64,000 nucleotides of DNA from Auanema rhodensis (GCA_964057225.1 OZ059895.1:13020001-13084000), one strand, 5' to 3'. Positions 43,688 through 56,563 are shown, counted from the first letter of the stretch. The notes: generated by a model not told the origin, from the letters alone. Numbers and translations: made by a program.

Positions 43688-43787
43688 GGCATTCATACAT
43701 TGGCACCATTTTACCCATACACCAAATATACACTATACAATGCCACCAAGAATTATACATCGGCACCATAGTTTGTTACATTGACAC
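43688..43787 (+). repeat. MULE left terminal inverted repeat
   Basis: The repeat contains four spaced copies of a GGCACC-like hexamer (near element positions 15, 55, 75 and 95), likely transposase contact points. Its complement at 46938-47037 agrees at all but about 7 of 100 bases, with differences clustered in the outer 22. Confidence 0.9.
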
Positions 43788-43912
43788 CAACTTTTCGAAT
43801 ATGTCTATTTTTTTTTCATTTTCAAAAATACCAACTAAACAAATTAATTTCATTAATGAATATTTTTATTTTGAAAAAATGAGGATTCAGTTAACATTTT
43901 CGAAATTGTCCG

Positions 43913-44160
43913 TTATATCTTCAATCGATGAAGCAGTTGTGCTAAAAAAAATAAAGCTAAATTTTTGAATTTTGAACTTACTTCACGAGACTCACAAAAT
44001 TTCTGGAGTTATTATTTTTGCTAAATTGACTGCCTTTTCTTACTTGGTACTTTGTACCTTGCTCAGGTCTCATGCGCTCTCGAATAATAGAACTGCAAGT
44101 TTGTTGTTCTTTTTCTTTTTCCATTTCTGCGATTACTGTGGAGCGAATTTCAGGTGCCAT
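43913..44160 (-). CDS. Possible second small MULE gene
   Basis: An ATG at 44160 opens a 39-codon exon (44160-44044), highly charged with Glu, Lys and Arg. A GTAAGA donor, a 41-nt intron and a CCAG acceptor join it to 44002-43913, which stays open for 29 more codons. It lies downstream of the transposase, on the same strand and next to the left terminal repeat, as the second gene does in maize MuDR. No domain recognised. It may be non-coding. Confidence 0.3.
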
Positions 44161-44343
44161 ATTTAAGATAACAACAAGCCTAAAAATCTAATGTAATCCA
44201 TGCATTATTGCTTTCTTACCTATGGATACAAAACCTGTGCGCTACTTTTTTTTGCAAGTGTAACTGAAGCATTGTAGAACATTCTCCTTATGTGTCACAT
44301 AATTACATCTAAATCGCCAATATTTTCCAATCATCAATTTTTC

Positions 44344-46769
44344 TCACTCATTCTTATTTTTTGTGTCAAGAATAAAAAAGTACGATGGATATCTAGCGCA
44401 TGAATGTACTTTTTTATCTTGCACTAGATTGTTAATAAGTTCCGCAGGAACTTTCAAAGGCATGCTCCAAACAGGAATATCTTCAAACATATTCCCGACA
44501 ATTGAATTTTTCAATCCAAAAGAGTGTAAAATGAGTCTTTTCTGGCAGGAACTTTTCATTTTCCATTCTACAGGATTAATAGCAAACTCATGTAGAAGTT
44601 TTGAAGATACGCCTCCAACTGCTCGTATTCTCTCTTCAATTTCTTCTGAGAAAAACAAATAGATAGGTTTAAAACATATCTCACCTTTATGAACAGTCAA
44701 AAAATCGTTAAGAATTTTTTGTGCTGGTTTTTTGCATGTTATAAGCTGTTTCATATGATTGTTTCTCGATTCAATAATATTTGAAGATAGGAACTGCATA
44801 GTCCATCCGGCCATAAGTTTTCTACTCATGCTATTTGTTTCGTAGAGATTAGAAAAATTGAGAGTAAGCCTAAAACAACAGATATATTCATATAGAGTAT
44901 AAAAACAACCATCGTTTTAATGAGCGTTCACACTCGTTTATAAAATTGAGCATATTAAACTCATATTCCTTTTTTGTTAGTGATGAGAGAATTCCTTTTT
45001 TAATAACTGTACCTTTATCTGTCTAAAATTTTTTTTTTGAAAATATCAAGATAAATTCGTTTAACATACAGATCTTTTGACTCCATACAACGCTTCTTTT
45101 ACTCGGTCATAGTCGTGTATATTATCCTTCTTGATAACATCCTTTATATTGTTCAATCTGTGAACGTCACAGCGAAGCAAAATACAATCTTTCAAAAAAG
45201 ATCCCTGAAAAACAAAATGTATCAAGTGGCAACTTTTTTTGAAATATATACTGTATTATACACACTGAAAGATTCCTCCCCATCATGAATAAGAATTCCA
45301 ATAGTTTTATCAGTACAATGTTTTAAAAACATATTATTCAGAAAAGAACTAAAATGCTCGTGCTCGGTTTTTTCTTTTGAAGAATGAATCATTACGGCTA
45401 ATAAAATACTCGAATTCTTTTCTGATCTCTTACTTCTGAAAAAACGGTATAACTTTAAGTTTGTTGCGTATATCAGACTTGAATGTGTCAGACACTCCTA
45501 GTACTAACGTTACGTATTCGGCAGAAGCTAAAGCAAACGTAGTATCCAACATGATGCTGGCTCCGATGGTGGGAAAACTTCCGCTCTCATTTACATTAGC
45601 TAAGTATTGATCTGAAATGTAAAATAAATACATATTATAAAAGTCTAATGATGAACTAAAAACTTGTTCTTGTTCTTTTTCTGTCATATGATCTAGAGCA
45701 GAAACACTGCGTCTGTGATTAGCTACATCTTCAACCAAAGGAAGACTTGCTCCAAAACAAGTGAAAGCGGACGGATATCCTATTATCACTCTGACACGCA
45801 GACTTCCGTCTTCTATGAAGAATCTTTGTGTAATATGAACAAACTGTAGCACTTACCGTTTGTTTCGATAACGGGCTTATCGAGTTCCTCCTCTTGATGA
45901 GGTTTTGCCAAAAACCTATTCATTATTGAATAGAAATCGATTGGTGCTTTTCTACCTATATTTGACTTCACATGCTCAGGAACAGATCTAATTAAACTAT
46001 TCAGCTGGAAAAGTTGAAAATCTATTTTGAACTGTTTGGAAATGAACCGTAGATGACGGCACAATTAATCCCTTAGCACGAAGAAATTTTCTTGCCTCAA
46101 TTGTAGTACGATGGTTAAGAGCGTCTTTGAAAACAGCTCTTTCTGAGGGAAGAATTCTATTAATAGCCTGATTCGGAATGGTGACATCGTTCTGCAACAA
46201 AATATTATTATCTACGAGATTCAATGAGTTACCTCCGATTTGTATATATATAAAACGTTAGTTAGAAGGTTATCATGCTGATCTAGTACAAAGAATATCT
46301 AAGAGAACATTGATAAAAAAATAAAAAGCAGACCTCTCGTTTCAACGAAGCAATGTTTGGGTGAATATTTTTGATTGTATGCAATCTTAAAATGCCCATA
46401 AGCGTTAGTTCAAAAATATCAGCATCAATATTAATATCCACATGACGATCCGAAGATTTTGTGGTTGTACGTTTACCGAAAATATCTATTACAAAAAACA
46501 TTAAACTCATGCTAATATGAAAAACATAAATCATACCCTTGCCGCACCATGGACTCAAGAAATCAAAAGTGAGATCACTAATGTTAACAACTGATTCTTT
46601 ATTGAGGAAAAACATGGTAGCACCTTTAATTAACTTCTCTAAACGAGGTATATCATCGAAAATTTCGTTATCTGTTCTGGAAAAAAAAGAAAAAAATATA
46701 CATCTACATGAGATTTTACTTCGAAGAGTTCAAGCGTTCCAGAGCTTCAGGAAATGTAGTGTTCTTCAT
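44344..46769 (-). CDS. MULE transposase, 12 exons
   Basis: My exon model on the minus strand: 46769-46720, 46676-46537, 46485-46334, 46298-46233, 46191-46048, 46004-45857, 45812-45657, 45611-45479, 45435-45264, 45204-45070, 45022-44910, 44869-44344. The exons total 1,935 nt (644 codons plus stop) with no internal stop. Every intron is GT-AG and 35-59 nt long, and all phases agree. A DDE triad is visible: D in MLDTTFAL (exon 8), D in ILIHDGEESF (exon 9) and E in NIIESRNNHMK (exon 12). LRCDVH (exon 10) supplies the Cys/His motif usual between the second D and the E in MULEs. The ATG at 46769 is the first in the frame. Small boundary errors are possible. Confidence 0.85.
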
Positions 46770-46937
46770 CTTGGAAATTTTAACAATAGTGAGTATTGAA
46801 AAAATATTTGCTTATAACTGAGAAAATCATATTTGACCCGTGAGAAATGTTACCCTATTCCTACCCTTCCAATTTCAATTAGAACATCACATTTAAATAT
46901 TTTAAGTGCGTGAGAAAAACTATTGTTTCAAATTTTA

Positions 46938-47037
46938 GTGTCAATGTAACAAACTATGGTGCCGATGTATAATTCTTGGTGCCATTGTATAGTGTATATT
47001 TGGTGTATGGGTAAAGTGGTGCTAATGTAGATATACC
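46938..47037 (-). repeat. MULE right terminal inverted repeat
   Basis: Reverse complement of the left repeat. It lies ~170 bp upstream of the transposase start codon and may also serve as its promoter region. Confidence 0.9.
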
Positions 47038-47456
47038 TCGTAAGCGAAAATACCTGATATTCAATGATTTACATACTTATCCTCGTTATTGTTTTTTTTT
47101 CAATTTCATGTTAGTTATGTAATTTTCTACGTTACATCTAAATCCCTCGATGATATCAAATCTTATGAGCTCCAAATACAATAAATTAAAAAAGGTTTCA
47201 CAGTTGTATAGTGTTAAAACAATGTTTGTTTCAATAGGAAATAGATAGAAACAGTAAAGTTAAGATGAAGGTTCATAAACTACTGGTTTATAACTGTAAT
47301 ATAGAAATAAGATTGAAGATATTTTGATGCCTTGGGTTGAGCTATCTAAGTAAAACTGCTGGAAAATTAAAAACATTTGTTACGGAAGAGATAAAATTGA
47401 AAATCAGCTGCATTGCGTACTTTCAACGTGGTATGATCGTTAAAAAAATTTGAAAA

Positions 47457-47574
47457 GCTTACGGCACCCGGGATTCCCAAGCCGTCTCCGATCCAAGTAC
47501 TAACCGGGCCCAACGTTGCTTGACTTGCCAGATCGGACGGGATGGCGTACTTTCAACGTGGTATGGTCGTAAGC
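47457..47574 (-). rRNA. 5S rRNA gene, copy 42
   Basis: Identical to the reference; first full gene right of the MULE. Confidence 0.94.
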
Positions 47575-47984
47575 GAAAATACCTGATATTCAATGATTTA
47601 CATAATTATCCTCGTTTTTGTTTTTTTTCCAATTTCATGTTAGTTATGTAATTTTCTACGTTACATCTAAATCCCTCGATGATATCAAATCTTATGAGAT
47701 CCAAATACAATAAATTAAAAAGGTTTCACAGTTGTATAGTGTTTAAACAATGTTTGTTTCAATAGGAAATAGATAGAAACAGTAAAGTTAAGATGAAGGT
47801 TCATAAACTACTGGTTTATAACTGTAATATAGAAATAAGATTGAAGATATTTTGATGCCTTGGGTTGAGCTATCTAAGTAAAACTGCTGGAAAATTAAAA
47901 ACATTTGTTACGGAAGAGATGAAATTGAAAATCAGCTGCATTGCGTACTTTCAACGTGGTATGATCGTTAAAAAAATTTGAAAA

Positions 47985-48102
47985 GCTTACGGCACCCGGG
48001 ATTCCCAAGCCGTCTCCGATCCAAGTACTAACCGGGCCCAACGTTGCTTGACTTGCCAGATCGGACGGGATGGCGTACTTTCAACGTGGTATGGTCGTAA
48101 GC
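47985..48102 (-). rRNA. 5S rRNA gene, copy 43
   Basis: Identical to the reference; first gene of the 1,455-bp block series. Confidence 0.94.
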
Positions 48103-48512
48103 GAAAATACCTGATATTCAATGATTTACATAATTATCCTCGTTATTGTTTTTTTTCCAATTTCATGTTAGTTATGTAATTTTCTACGTTACATCTAAAT
48201 CCCTCGATGATATCAAATCTTATGAGATCCAAATACAATAAATTAAAAAGGTTTCACAGTTGTATAGTGTTTAAACAATGTTTGTTTCAATAGGAAATAG
48301 ATAGAAACAGTAAAGTTAAGATGAAGGTTCATAAACTACTGGTTTATAACTGTAATATAGAAATAAGATTGAAGATATTTTGATGCCTTGGGTTGAGCTA
48401 TCTAAGTAAAACTGCTGGAAAATTAAAAACATTTGTTACGGAAGAGATAAAATTGAAAATCTGCTGCATTGCGTACTTTCAACGTGGTATGATCGTTAAA
48501 AAAATTAGAAAA

Positions 48513-48630
48513 GCTTACGGCACCCGGGATTCCCAAGCCGTCTCCGATCCAAGTACTAACCGGGCCCAACGTTGCTTGACTTGCCAGATCGGACGGGATG
48601 GCGTACTTTCAACGTGGTATGGTCGTAAGC
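48513..48630 (-). rRNA. 5S rRNA gene, copy 44
   Basis: Identical to the reference; the base change in its 3' flank (ATTAGAAAAG) recurs beside copy 46. Confidence 0.94.
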
Positions 48631-49439
48631 GAAAATACCTGATATTCAATGATTTACATACTTATCCTCGTTATAGTTTTTTTTTCAATTTCATGTTAGT
48701 TATGTAATTTTCTACGTTACATCTAAATCCCTCGATGATATCAAATCTTATGAGATCCAAATACAATAAATTGAAAAAGGTTTCACAGTTGTATAGTGTT
48801 TAAACAATGTTTGTTTCAATAGGAAATAGATAGAAACAGTAAAGTTAAGATGAAGGTTCATAAACTACTGGTTTATAACTGTAATATAGAAATAAGATTG
48901 AAGATATTTTGATGCCTTGGGTTGAGCTATCTAAGTAAAACTGCTGGAAAATTAAAAACATTTGTTACGGAAGAGATAAAATTGAAAATCAGCTGCATGG
49001 CGTACTTTCAACGTGGTATGGTCGTAAGCGAAAAAATCTGATATTCAATGATTTACATAATTATCCTCGTTTTTGTTTTTTTTCCAATTTCATGTTAGTT
49101 ATGTAATTTTCTACGTTACATCTAAATCCCTCGATGATATCAAATCTTATGAGATCCAAATACAATAAATTAAAAAGGTTTCACAGTTGTATAGTGTTTA
49201 AACAATGTTTGTTTCAATAGGAAATAGATAGAAACAGTAAAGTTAAGATGAAGGTTCATAAACTACTGGTTTATAACTGTAATATAGAAATAAGATTGAA
49301 GATATTTTGATGCCTTGGGTTGAGCTATCTAAGTAAAACTGCTGGAAAATTAAAAACATTTGTTACGGAAGAGATGAAATTGAAAATCAGCTGCATTGCG
49401 TACTTTCAACGTGGTATGATCGTTAAAAAAATTTGAAAA

Positions 49440-49557
49440 GCTTACGGCACCCGGGATTCCCAAGCCGTCTCCGATCCAAGTACTAACCGGGCCCAACGTT
49501 GCTTGACTTGCCAGATCGGACGGGATGGCGTACTTTCAACGTGGTATGGTCGTAAGC
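49440..49557 (-). rRNA. 5S rRNA gene, copy 45
   Basis: Identical to the reference; 1,455 bp from copy 43. Confidence 0.94.
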
Positions 49558-49967
49558 GAAAATACCAGATATTCAATGATTTACATAATTATCCTCGTTA
49601 TTGTTTTTTTTCCAATTTCATGTTAGTTATGTAATTTTCTACGTTACATCTAAATCCCTCGATGATATCAAATCTTATGAGATCCAAATACAATAAATTA
49701 AAAAGGTTTCACAGTTGTATAGTGTTTAAACAATGTTTGTTTCAATAGGAAATAGATAGAAACAGTAAAGTTAAGATGAAGGTTCATAAACTACTGGTTT
49801 ATAACTGTAATATAGAAATAAGATTGAAGATATTTTGATGCCTTGGGTTGAGCTATCTAAGTAAAACTGCTGGAAAATTAAAAACATTTGTTACGGAAGA
49901 GATAAAATTGAAAATCTGCTGCATTGCGTACTTTCAACGTGGTATGATCGTTAAAAAAATTAGAAAA

Positions 49968-50085
49968 GCTTACGGCACCCGGGATTCCCAAGCCGTCTCC
50001 GATCCAAGTACTAACCGGGCCCAACGTTGCTTGACTTGCCAGATCGGACGGGATGGCGTACTTTCAACGTGGTATGGTCGTAAGC
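49968..50085 (-). rRNA. 5S rRNA gene, copy 46
   Basis: Identical to the reference; 1,455 bp from copy 44. Confidence 0.94.
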
Positions 50086-50894
50086 GAAAATACCTGATAT
50101 TCAATGATTTACATACTTATCCTCGTTATTGTTTTTTTTTCAATTTCATGTTAGTTATGTAATTTTCTACGTTACATCTAAATCCCTCGATGATATCAAA
50201 TCTTATGAGATCCAAATACAATAAATTGAAAAAGGTTTCACAGTTGTATAGTGTTTGAACAATGTTTGTTTCAATAGGAAATAGATAGAAACAGTAAAGT
50301 TAAGATGAAGGTTCATAAACTACTGGTTTATAACTGTAATATAGAAATAAGATTGAAGATATTTTGATGCCTTGGGTTGAGCTATCTAAGTAAAACTGCT
50401 GGAAAATTAAAAACATTTGTTACGGAAGAGATAAAATTGAAAATCAGCTGCATGGCGTACTTTCAACGTGGTATGGTCGTAAGCGAAAAAATCTGATATT
50501 CAATGATTTACATACTTATCCTCGTTATTGTTTTTTTCCAATTTCATGTTAGTTATGTAATTTTCTACGTTACATCTAAATTCCTCGATGATATCAAATC
50601 TTATGAGCTCCAAATACAATAAATTAAAAAAGGTTACACAGTTGTATAGTGTTAAAACAATGTTTGTCTCAATAGGAAATAGATAGAAACAGTAAAGTTA
50701 AGATGAAGGTTCATAAACTACTGGTTTATAACTGTAATATAGAAATAAGATTGAAGATATTTTGATGCCTTGGGTTGAGCTATCTAAGTAAAACTGCTGG
50801 AAAATTAAAAACATTTGTTACGGAAGAGATAAAATTGAAAATCAGCTGCATTGCGTACTTTCAACGTGGTATGATCGTTAAAAAAATTTGAAAA

Positions 50895-51012
50895 GCTTAC
50901 GGCACCCGGGATTCCCAAGCCGTCTCCGATCCAAGTACTAACCGGGCCCAACGTTGCTTGACTTGCCAGATCGGACGGGATGGCGTACTTTCAACGTGGT
51001 ATGGTCGTAAGC
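50895..51012 (-). rRNA. 5S rRNA gene, copy 47
   Basis: Identical to the reference; third 1,455-bp block. Confidence 0.94.
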
Positions 51013-51422
51013 GAAAATACCTGATATTCAATGATTTACATACTTATCCTCGTTATTGTTTTTTTTCCAATTTCATGTTAGTTATGTAATTTTCTACGTT
51101 ACATCTAAATCCCTCGATGATATCAAATCTTATGAGATCCAAATACAATAAATTAAAAAGGTTTCACAGTTGTATAGTGTTTAAACAATGTTTGTTTCAA
51201 TAGGAAATAGATAGAAACAGTAAAGTTAAGATGAAGGTTCATAAACTACTGGTTTATAACTGTAATATAGAAATAAGATTGAAGATATTTTGATGCCTTG
51301 GGTTGAGCTATCTAAGTAAAACTGCTGGAAAATTAAAAACATTTGTTACGGAAGAGATAAAATTGAAAATCAGCTGCATTGCGTACTTTCAACGTGGTAT
51401 GATCGTTAAAAAAATTTGAAAA

Positions 51423-51540
51423 GCTTACGGCACCCGGGATTCCCAAGCCGTCTCCGATCCAAGTACTAACCGGGCCCAACGTTGCTTGACTTGCCAGATC
51501 GGACGGGATGGCGTACTTTCAACGTGGTATGGTCGTAAGC
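51423..51540 (-). rRNA. 5S rRNA gene, copy 48
   Basis: Identical to the reference; third 1,455-bp block. Confidence 0.94.
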
Positions 51541-52349
51541 GAAAATACCTGATATTCAATGATTTACATACTTATCCTCGTTATTGTTTTTTTTTCAATT
51601 TCATGTTAGTTATGTAATTTTCTACGTTACATCTAAATCCCTCGATGATATCAAATCTTATGAGATCCAAATACAATAAATTGAAAAAGGTTTCACAGTT
51701 GTATAGTGTTTAAACAATGTTTGTTTCAATAGGAAATAGATAGAAACAGTAAAGTTAAGATGAAGGTTCATAAACTACTGGTTTATAACTGTAATATAGA
51801 AATAAGATTGAAGATATTTTGATGCCTTGGGTTGAGCTATCTAAGTAAAACTGCTGGAAAATTAAAAACATTTGTTACGGAAGAGATAAAATTGAAAATC
51901 AGCTGCATGGCGTACTTTCAACGTGGTATGGTCGTAAGCGAAAAAATCTGATATTCAATGATTTACATACTTATCCTCGTTATTGTTTTTTTCCAATTTC
52001 ATGTTAGTTATGTAATTTTCTACGTTACATCTAAATTGCTCGATGATATCAAATCTTATGAGCTCCAAATACAATAAATTAAAAAAGGTTACACAGTTGT
52101 ATAGTGTTAAAACAATGTTTGTCTCAATAGGAAATAGATAGAAACAGTAAAGTTAAGATGAAGGTTCATAAACTACTGGTTTATAACTGTAATATAGAAA
52201 TAAGATTGAAGATATTTTGATGCCTTGGGTTGAGCTATCTAAGTAAAACTGCTGGAAAATTAAAAACATTTGTTACGGAAGAGATAAAATTGAAAATCAG
52301 CTGCATTGCGTACTTTCAACGTGGTATGATCGTTAAAAAAATTTGAAAA

Positions 52350-52467
52350 GCTTACGGCACCCGGGATTCCCAAGCCGTCTCCGATCCAAGTACTAACCGG
52401 GCCCAACGTTGCTTGACTTGCCAGATCGGACGGGATGGCGTACTTTCAACGTGGTATGGTCGTAAGC
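52350..52467 (-). rRNA. 5S rRNA gene, copy 49
   Basis: Identical to the reference; fourth 1,455-bp block. Confidence 0.94.
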
Positions 52468-52877
52468 GAAAATACCTGATATTCAATGATTTACATACTT
52501 ATCCTCGTTATTGTTTTTTTTCCAATTTCATGTTAGTTATGTAATTTTCTACGTTACATCTAAATCCCTCGATGATATCAAATCTTATGAGATCCAAATA
52601 CAATAAATTAAAAAGGTTTCACAGTTGTATAGTGTTTAAACAATGTTTGTTTCAATAGGAAATAGATAGAAACAGTAAAGTTAAGATGAAGGTTCATAAA
52701 CTACTGGTTTATAACTGTAATATAGAAATAAGATTGAAGATATTTTGATGCCTTGGGTTGAGCTATCTAAGTAAAACTGCTGGAAAATTAAAAACATTTG
52801 TTACGGAAGAGATAAAATTGAAAATCAGCTGCATTGCGTACTTTCAACGTGGTATGATCGTTAAAAAAATTTGAAAA

Positions 52878-52995
52878 GCTTACGGCACCCGGGATTCCCA
52901 AGCCGTCTCCGATCCAAGTACTAACCGGGCCCAACGTTGCTTGACTTGCCAGATCGGACGGGATGGCGTACTTTCAACGTGGTATGGTCGTAAGC
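52878..52995 (-). rRNA. 5S rRNA gene, copy 50
   Basis: Identical to the reference; fourth 1,455-bp block. Confidence 0.94.
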
Positions 52996-53804
52996 GAAAA
53001 TACCTGATATTCAATGATTTACATACTTATCCTCGTTATTGTTTTTTTTTCAATTTCATGTTAGTTATGTAATTTTCTACGTTACATCTAAATCCCTCGA
53101 TGATATCAAATCTTATGAGATCCAAATACAATAAATTGAAAAAGGTTTCACAGTTGTATAGTGTTTAAACAATGTTTGTTTCAATAGGAAATAGATAGAA
53201 ACAGTAAAGTTAAGATGAAGGTTCATAAACTACTGGTTTATAACTGTAATATAGAAATAAGATTGAAGATATTTTGATGCCTTGGGTTGAGCTATCTAAG
53301 TAAAACTGCTGGAAAATTAAAAACATTTGTTACGGAAGAGATAAAATTGAAAATCAGCTGCATGGCGTACTTTCAACGTGGTATGGTCGTAAGCGAAAAA
53401 ATCTGATATTCAATGATTTACATACTTATCCTCGTTATTGTTTTTTTCCAATTTCATGTTAGTTATGTAATTTTCTACGTTACATCTAAATTCCTCGATG
53501 ATATCAAATCTTATGAGCTCCAAATACAATAAATTAAAAAAGGTTACACAGTTGTATAGTGTTAAAACAATGTTTGTCTCAATAGGAAATAGATAGAAAC
53601 AGTAAAGTTAAGATGAAGGTTCATAAACTACTGGTTTATAACTGTAATATAGAAATAAGATTGAAGATATTTTGATGCCTTGGGTTGAGCTATCTAAGTA
53701 AAACTGCTGGAAAATTAAAAACATTTGTTACGGAAGAGATAAAATTGAAAATCAGCTGCATTGCGTACTTTCAACGTGGTATGATCGTTAAAAAAATTTG
53801 AAAA

Positions 53805-53922
53805 GCTTACGGCACCCGGGATTCCCAAGCCGTCTCCGATCCAAGTACTAACCGGGCCCAACGTTGCTTGACTTGCCAGATCGGACGGGATGGCGTACTT
53901 TCAACGTGGTATGGTCGTAAGC
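53805..53922 (-). rRNA. 5S rRNA gene, copy 51
   Basis: Identical to the reference; starts the uninterrupted run of full units. Confidence 0.94.
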
Positions 53923-54333
53923 GAAAATACCTGATATTCAATGATTTACATACTTATCCTCGTTATTGTTTTTTTTTCAATTTCATGTTAGTTATGTAAT
54001 TTTCTACGTTACATCTAAATCCCTCGATGATATCAAATCTTATGAGCTCCAAATACAATAAATTAAAAAAGGTTTCACAGTTGTATAGTGTTAAAACAAT
54101 GTTTGTTTCAATAGGAAATAGATAGAAACAGTAAAGTTAAGATGAAGGTTCATAAACTACTGGTTTATAACTGTAATATAGAAATAAGATTGAAGATATT
54201 TTGATGCCTTGGGTTGAGCTATCTAAGTAAAACTGCTGGAAAATTAAAAACATTTGTTACGGAAGAGATAAAATTGAAAATCAGCTGCATTGCGTACTTT
54301 CAACGTGGTATGATCGTTAAAAAAATTTGAAAA

Positions 54334-54451
54334 GCTTACGGCACCCGGGATTCCCAAGCCGTCTCCGATCCAAGTACTAACCGGGCCCAACGTTGCTTGA
54401 CTTGCCAGATCGGACGGGATGGCGTACTTTCAACGTGGTATGGTCGTAAGC
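54334..54451 (-). rRNA. 5S rRNA gene, copy 52
   Basis: Identical to the reference. Confidence 0.94.
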
Positions 54452-54861
54452 GAAAATACCTGATATTCAATGATTTACATACTTATCCTCGTTATTGTTT
54501 TTTTTCCAATTTCATGTTAGTTATGTAATTTTCTACGTTACATCTAAATCCCTCGATGATATCAAATCTTATGAGATCCAAATACAATAAATTAAAAAGG
54601 TTTCACAGTTGTATAGTGTTTAAACAATGTTTGTTTCAATAGGAAATAGATAGAAACAGTAAAGTTAAGATGAAGGTTCATAAACTACTGGTTTATAACT
54701 GTAATATAGAAATAAGATTGAAGATATTTTGATGCCTTGGGTTGAGCTATCTAAGTAAAACTGCTGGAAAATTAAAAACATTTGTTACGGAAGAGATAAA
54801 ATTGAAAATCAGCTGCATTGCGTACTTTCAACGTGGTATGATCGTTAAAAAAATTTGAAAA

Positions 54862-54979
54862 GCTTACGGCACCCGGGATTCCCAAGCCGTCTCCGATCCA
54901 AGTACTAACCGGGCCCAACGTTGCTTGACTTGCCAGATCGGACGGGATGGCGTACTTTCAACGTGGTATGGTCGTAAGC
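54862..54979 (-). rRNA. 5S rRNA gene, copy 53
   Basis: Identical to the reference. Confidence 0.94.
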
Positions 54980-55389
54980 GAAAATACCTGATATTCAATG
55001 ATTTACATACTTATCCTCGTTATTGTTTTTTTTCCAATTTCATGTTAGTTATGTAATTTTCTACGTTACATCTAAATCCCTCGATGATATCAAATCTTAT
55101 GAGATCCAAATACAATAAATTAAAAAGGTTTCACAGTTGTATAGTGTTTAAACAATGTTTGTTTCAATAGGAAATAGATAGAAACAGTAAAGTTAAGATG
55201 AAGGTTCATAAACTACTGGTTTATAACTGTAATATAGAAATAAGATTGAAGATATTTTGATGCCTTGGGTTGAGCTATCTAAGTAAAACTGCTGGAAAAT
55301 TAAAAACATTTGTTACGGAAGAGATAAAATTGAAAATCAGCTGCATTGCGTACTTTCAACGTGGTATGATCGTTAAAAAAATTTGAAAA

Positions 55390-55507
55390 GCTTACGGCAC
55401 CCGGGATTCCCAAGCCGTCTCCGATCCAAGTACTAACCGGGCCCAACGTTGCTTGACTTGCCAGATCGGACGGGATGGCGTACTTTCAACGTGGTATGGT
55501 CGTAAGC
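55390..55507 (-). rRNA. 5S rRNA gene, copy 54
   Basis: Identical to the reference. Confidence 0.94.
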
Positions 55508-55917
55508 GAAAATACCTGATATTCAATGATTTACATACTTATCCTCGTTATTGTTTTTTTTCCAATTTCATGTTAGTTATGTAATTTTCTACGTTACATC
55601 TAAATCCCTCGATGATATCAAATCTTATGAGATCCAAATACAATAAATTAAAAAGGTTTCACAGTTGTATAGTGTTTAAACAATGTTTGTTTCAATAGGA
55701 AATAGATAGAAACAGTAAAGTTAAGATGAAGGTTCATAAACTACTGGTTTATAACTGTAATATAGAAATAAGATTGAAGATATTTTGATGCCTTGGGTTG
55801 AGCTATCTAAGTAAAACTGCTGGAAAATTAAAAACATTTGTTACGGAAGAGATAAAATTGAAAATCAGCTGCATTGCGTACTTTCAACGTGGTATGATCG
55901 TTAAAAAAATTTGAAAA

Positions 55918-56035
55918 GCTTACGGCACCCGGGATTCCCAAGCCGTCTCCGATCCAAGTACTAACCGGGCCCAACGTTGCTTGACTTGCCAGATCGGACG
56001 GGATGGCGTACTTTCAACGTGGTATGGTCGTAAGC
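55918..56035 (-). rRNA. 5S rRNA gene, copy 55
   Basis: Identical to the reference. Confidence 0.94.
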
Positions 56036-56445
56036 GAAAATACCTGATATTCAATGATTTACATACTTATCCTCGTTATTGTTTTTTTTCCAATTTCATG
56101 TTAGTTATGTAATTTTCTACGTTACATCTAAATCCCTCGATGATATCAAATCTTATGAGATCCAAATACAATAAATTAAAAAGGTTTCACAGTTGTATAG
56201 TGTTTAAACAATGTTTGTTTCAATAGGAAATAGATAGAAACAGTAAAGTTAAGATGAAGGTTCATAAACTACTGGTTTATAACTGTAATATAGAAATAAG
56301 ATTGAAGATATTTTGATGCCTTGGGTTGAGCTATCTAAGTAAAACTGCTGGAAAATTAAAAACATTTGTTACGGAAGAGATAAAATTGAAAATCAGCTGC
56401 ATTGCGTACTTTCAACGTGGTATGATCGTTAAAAAAATTTGAAAA

Positions 56446-56563
56446 GCTTACGGCACCCGGGATTCCCAAGCCGTCTCCGATCCAAGTACTAACCGGGCCC
56501 AACGTTGCTTGACTTGCCAGATCGGACGGGATGGCGTACTTTCAACGTGGTATGGTCGTAAGC
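56446..56563 (-). rRNA. 5S rRNA gene, copy 56
   Basis: Identical to the reference. Confidence 0.94.

Larger units (their letters stand above)
43688..47037 (-). mobile_element. Mutator-like (MULE) DNA transposon
   Basis: This 3,350-bp element has terminal inverted repeats of ~100 bp (43688-43787 and 46938-47037, about 7 mismatches). A 9-bp target duplication, TCGTAAGCG, lies at 43679-43687 and 47038-47046; nine bases is the hallmark of Mutator-like elements. It carries a spliced transposase on the minus strand and possibly a second small gene. All parts needed for its own movement appear present, so it may be autonomous. Confidence 0.93.

Noticed and set aside
44363..46799. Plus-strand ORFs inside the MULE
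   Set aside because: They are antisense shadows of transposase exons and cross its introns.
10322..50162. Recurrent ORFs of 64 and 104 residues in the array
   Set aside because: They run across antisense 5S and spacer, occur only because the repeat is homogenised, and are interrupted in most units by simple length changes in the T run.
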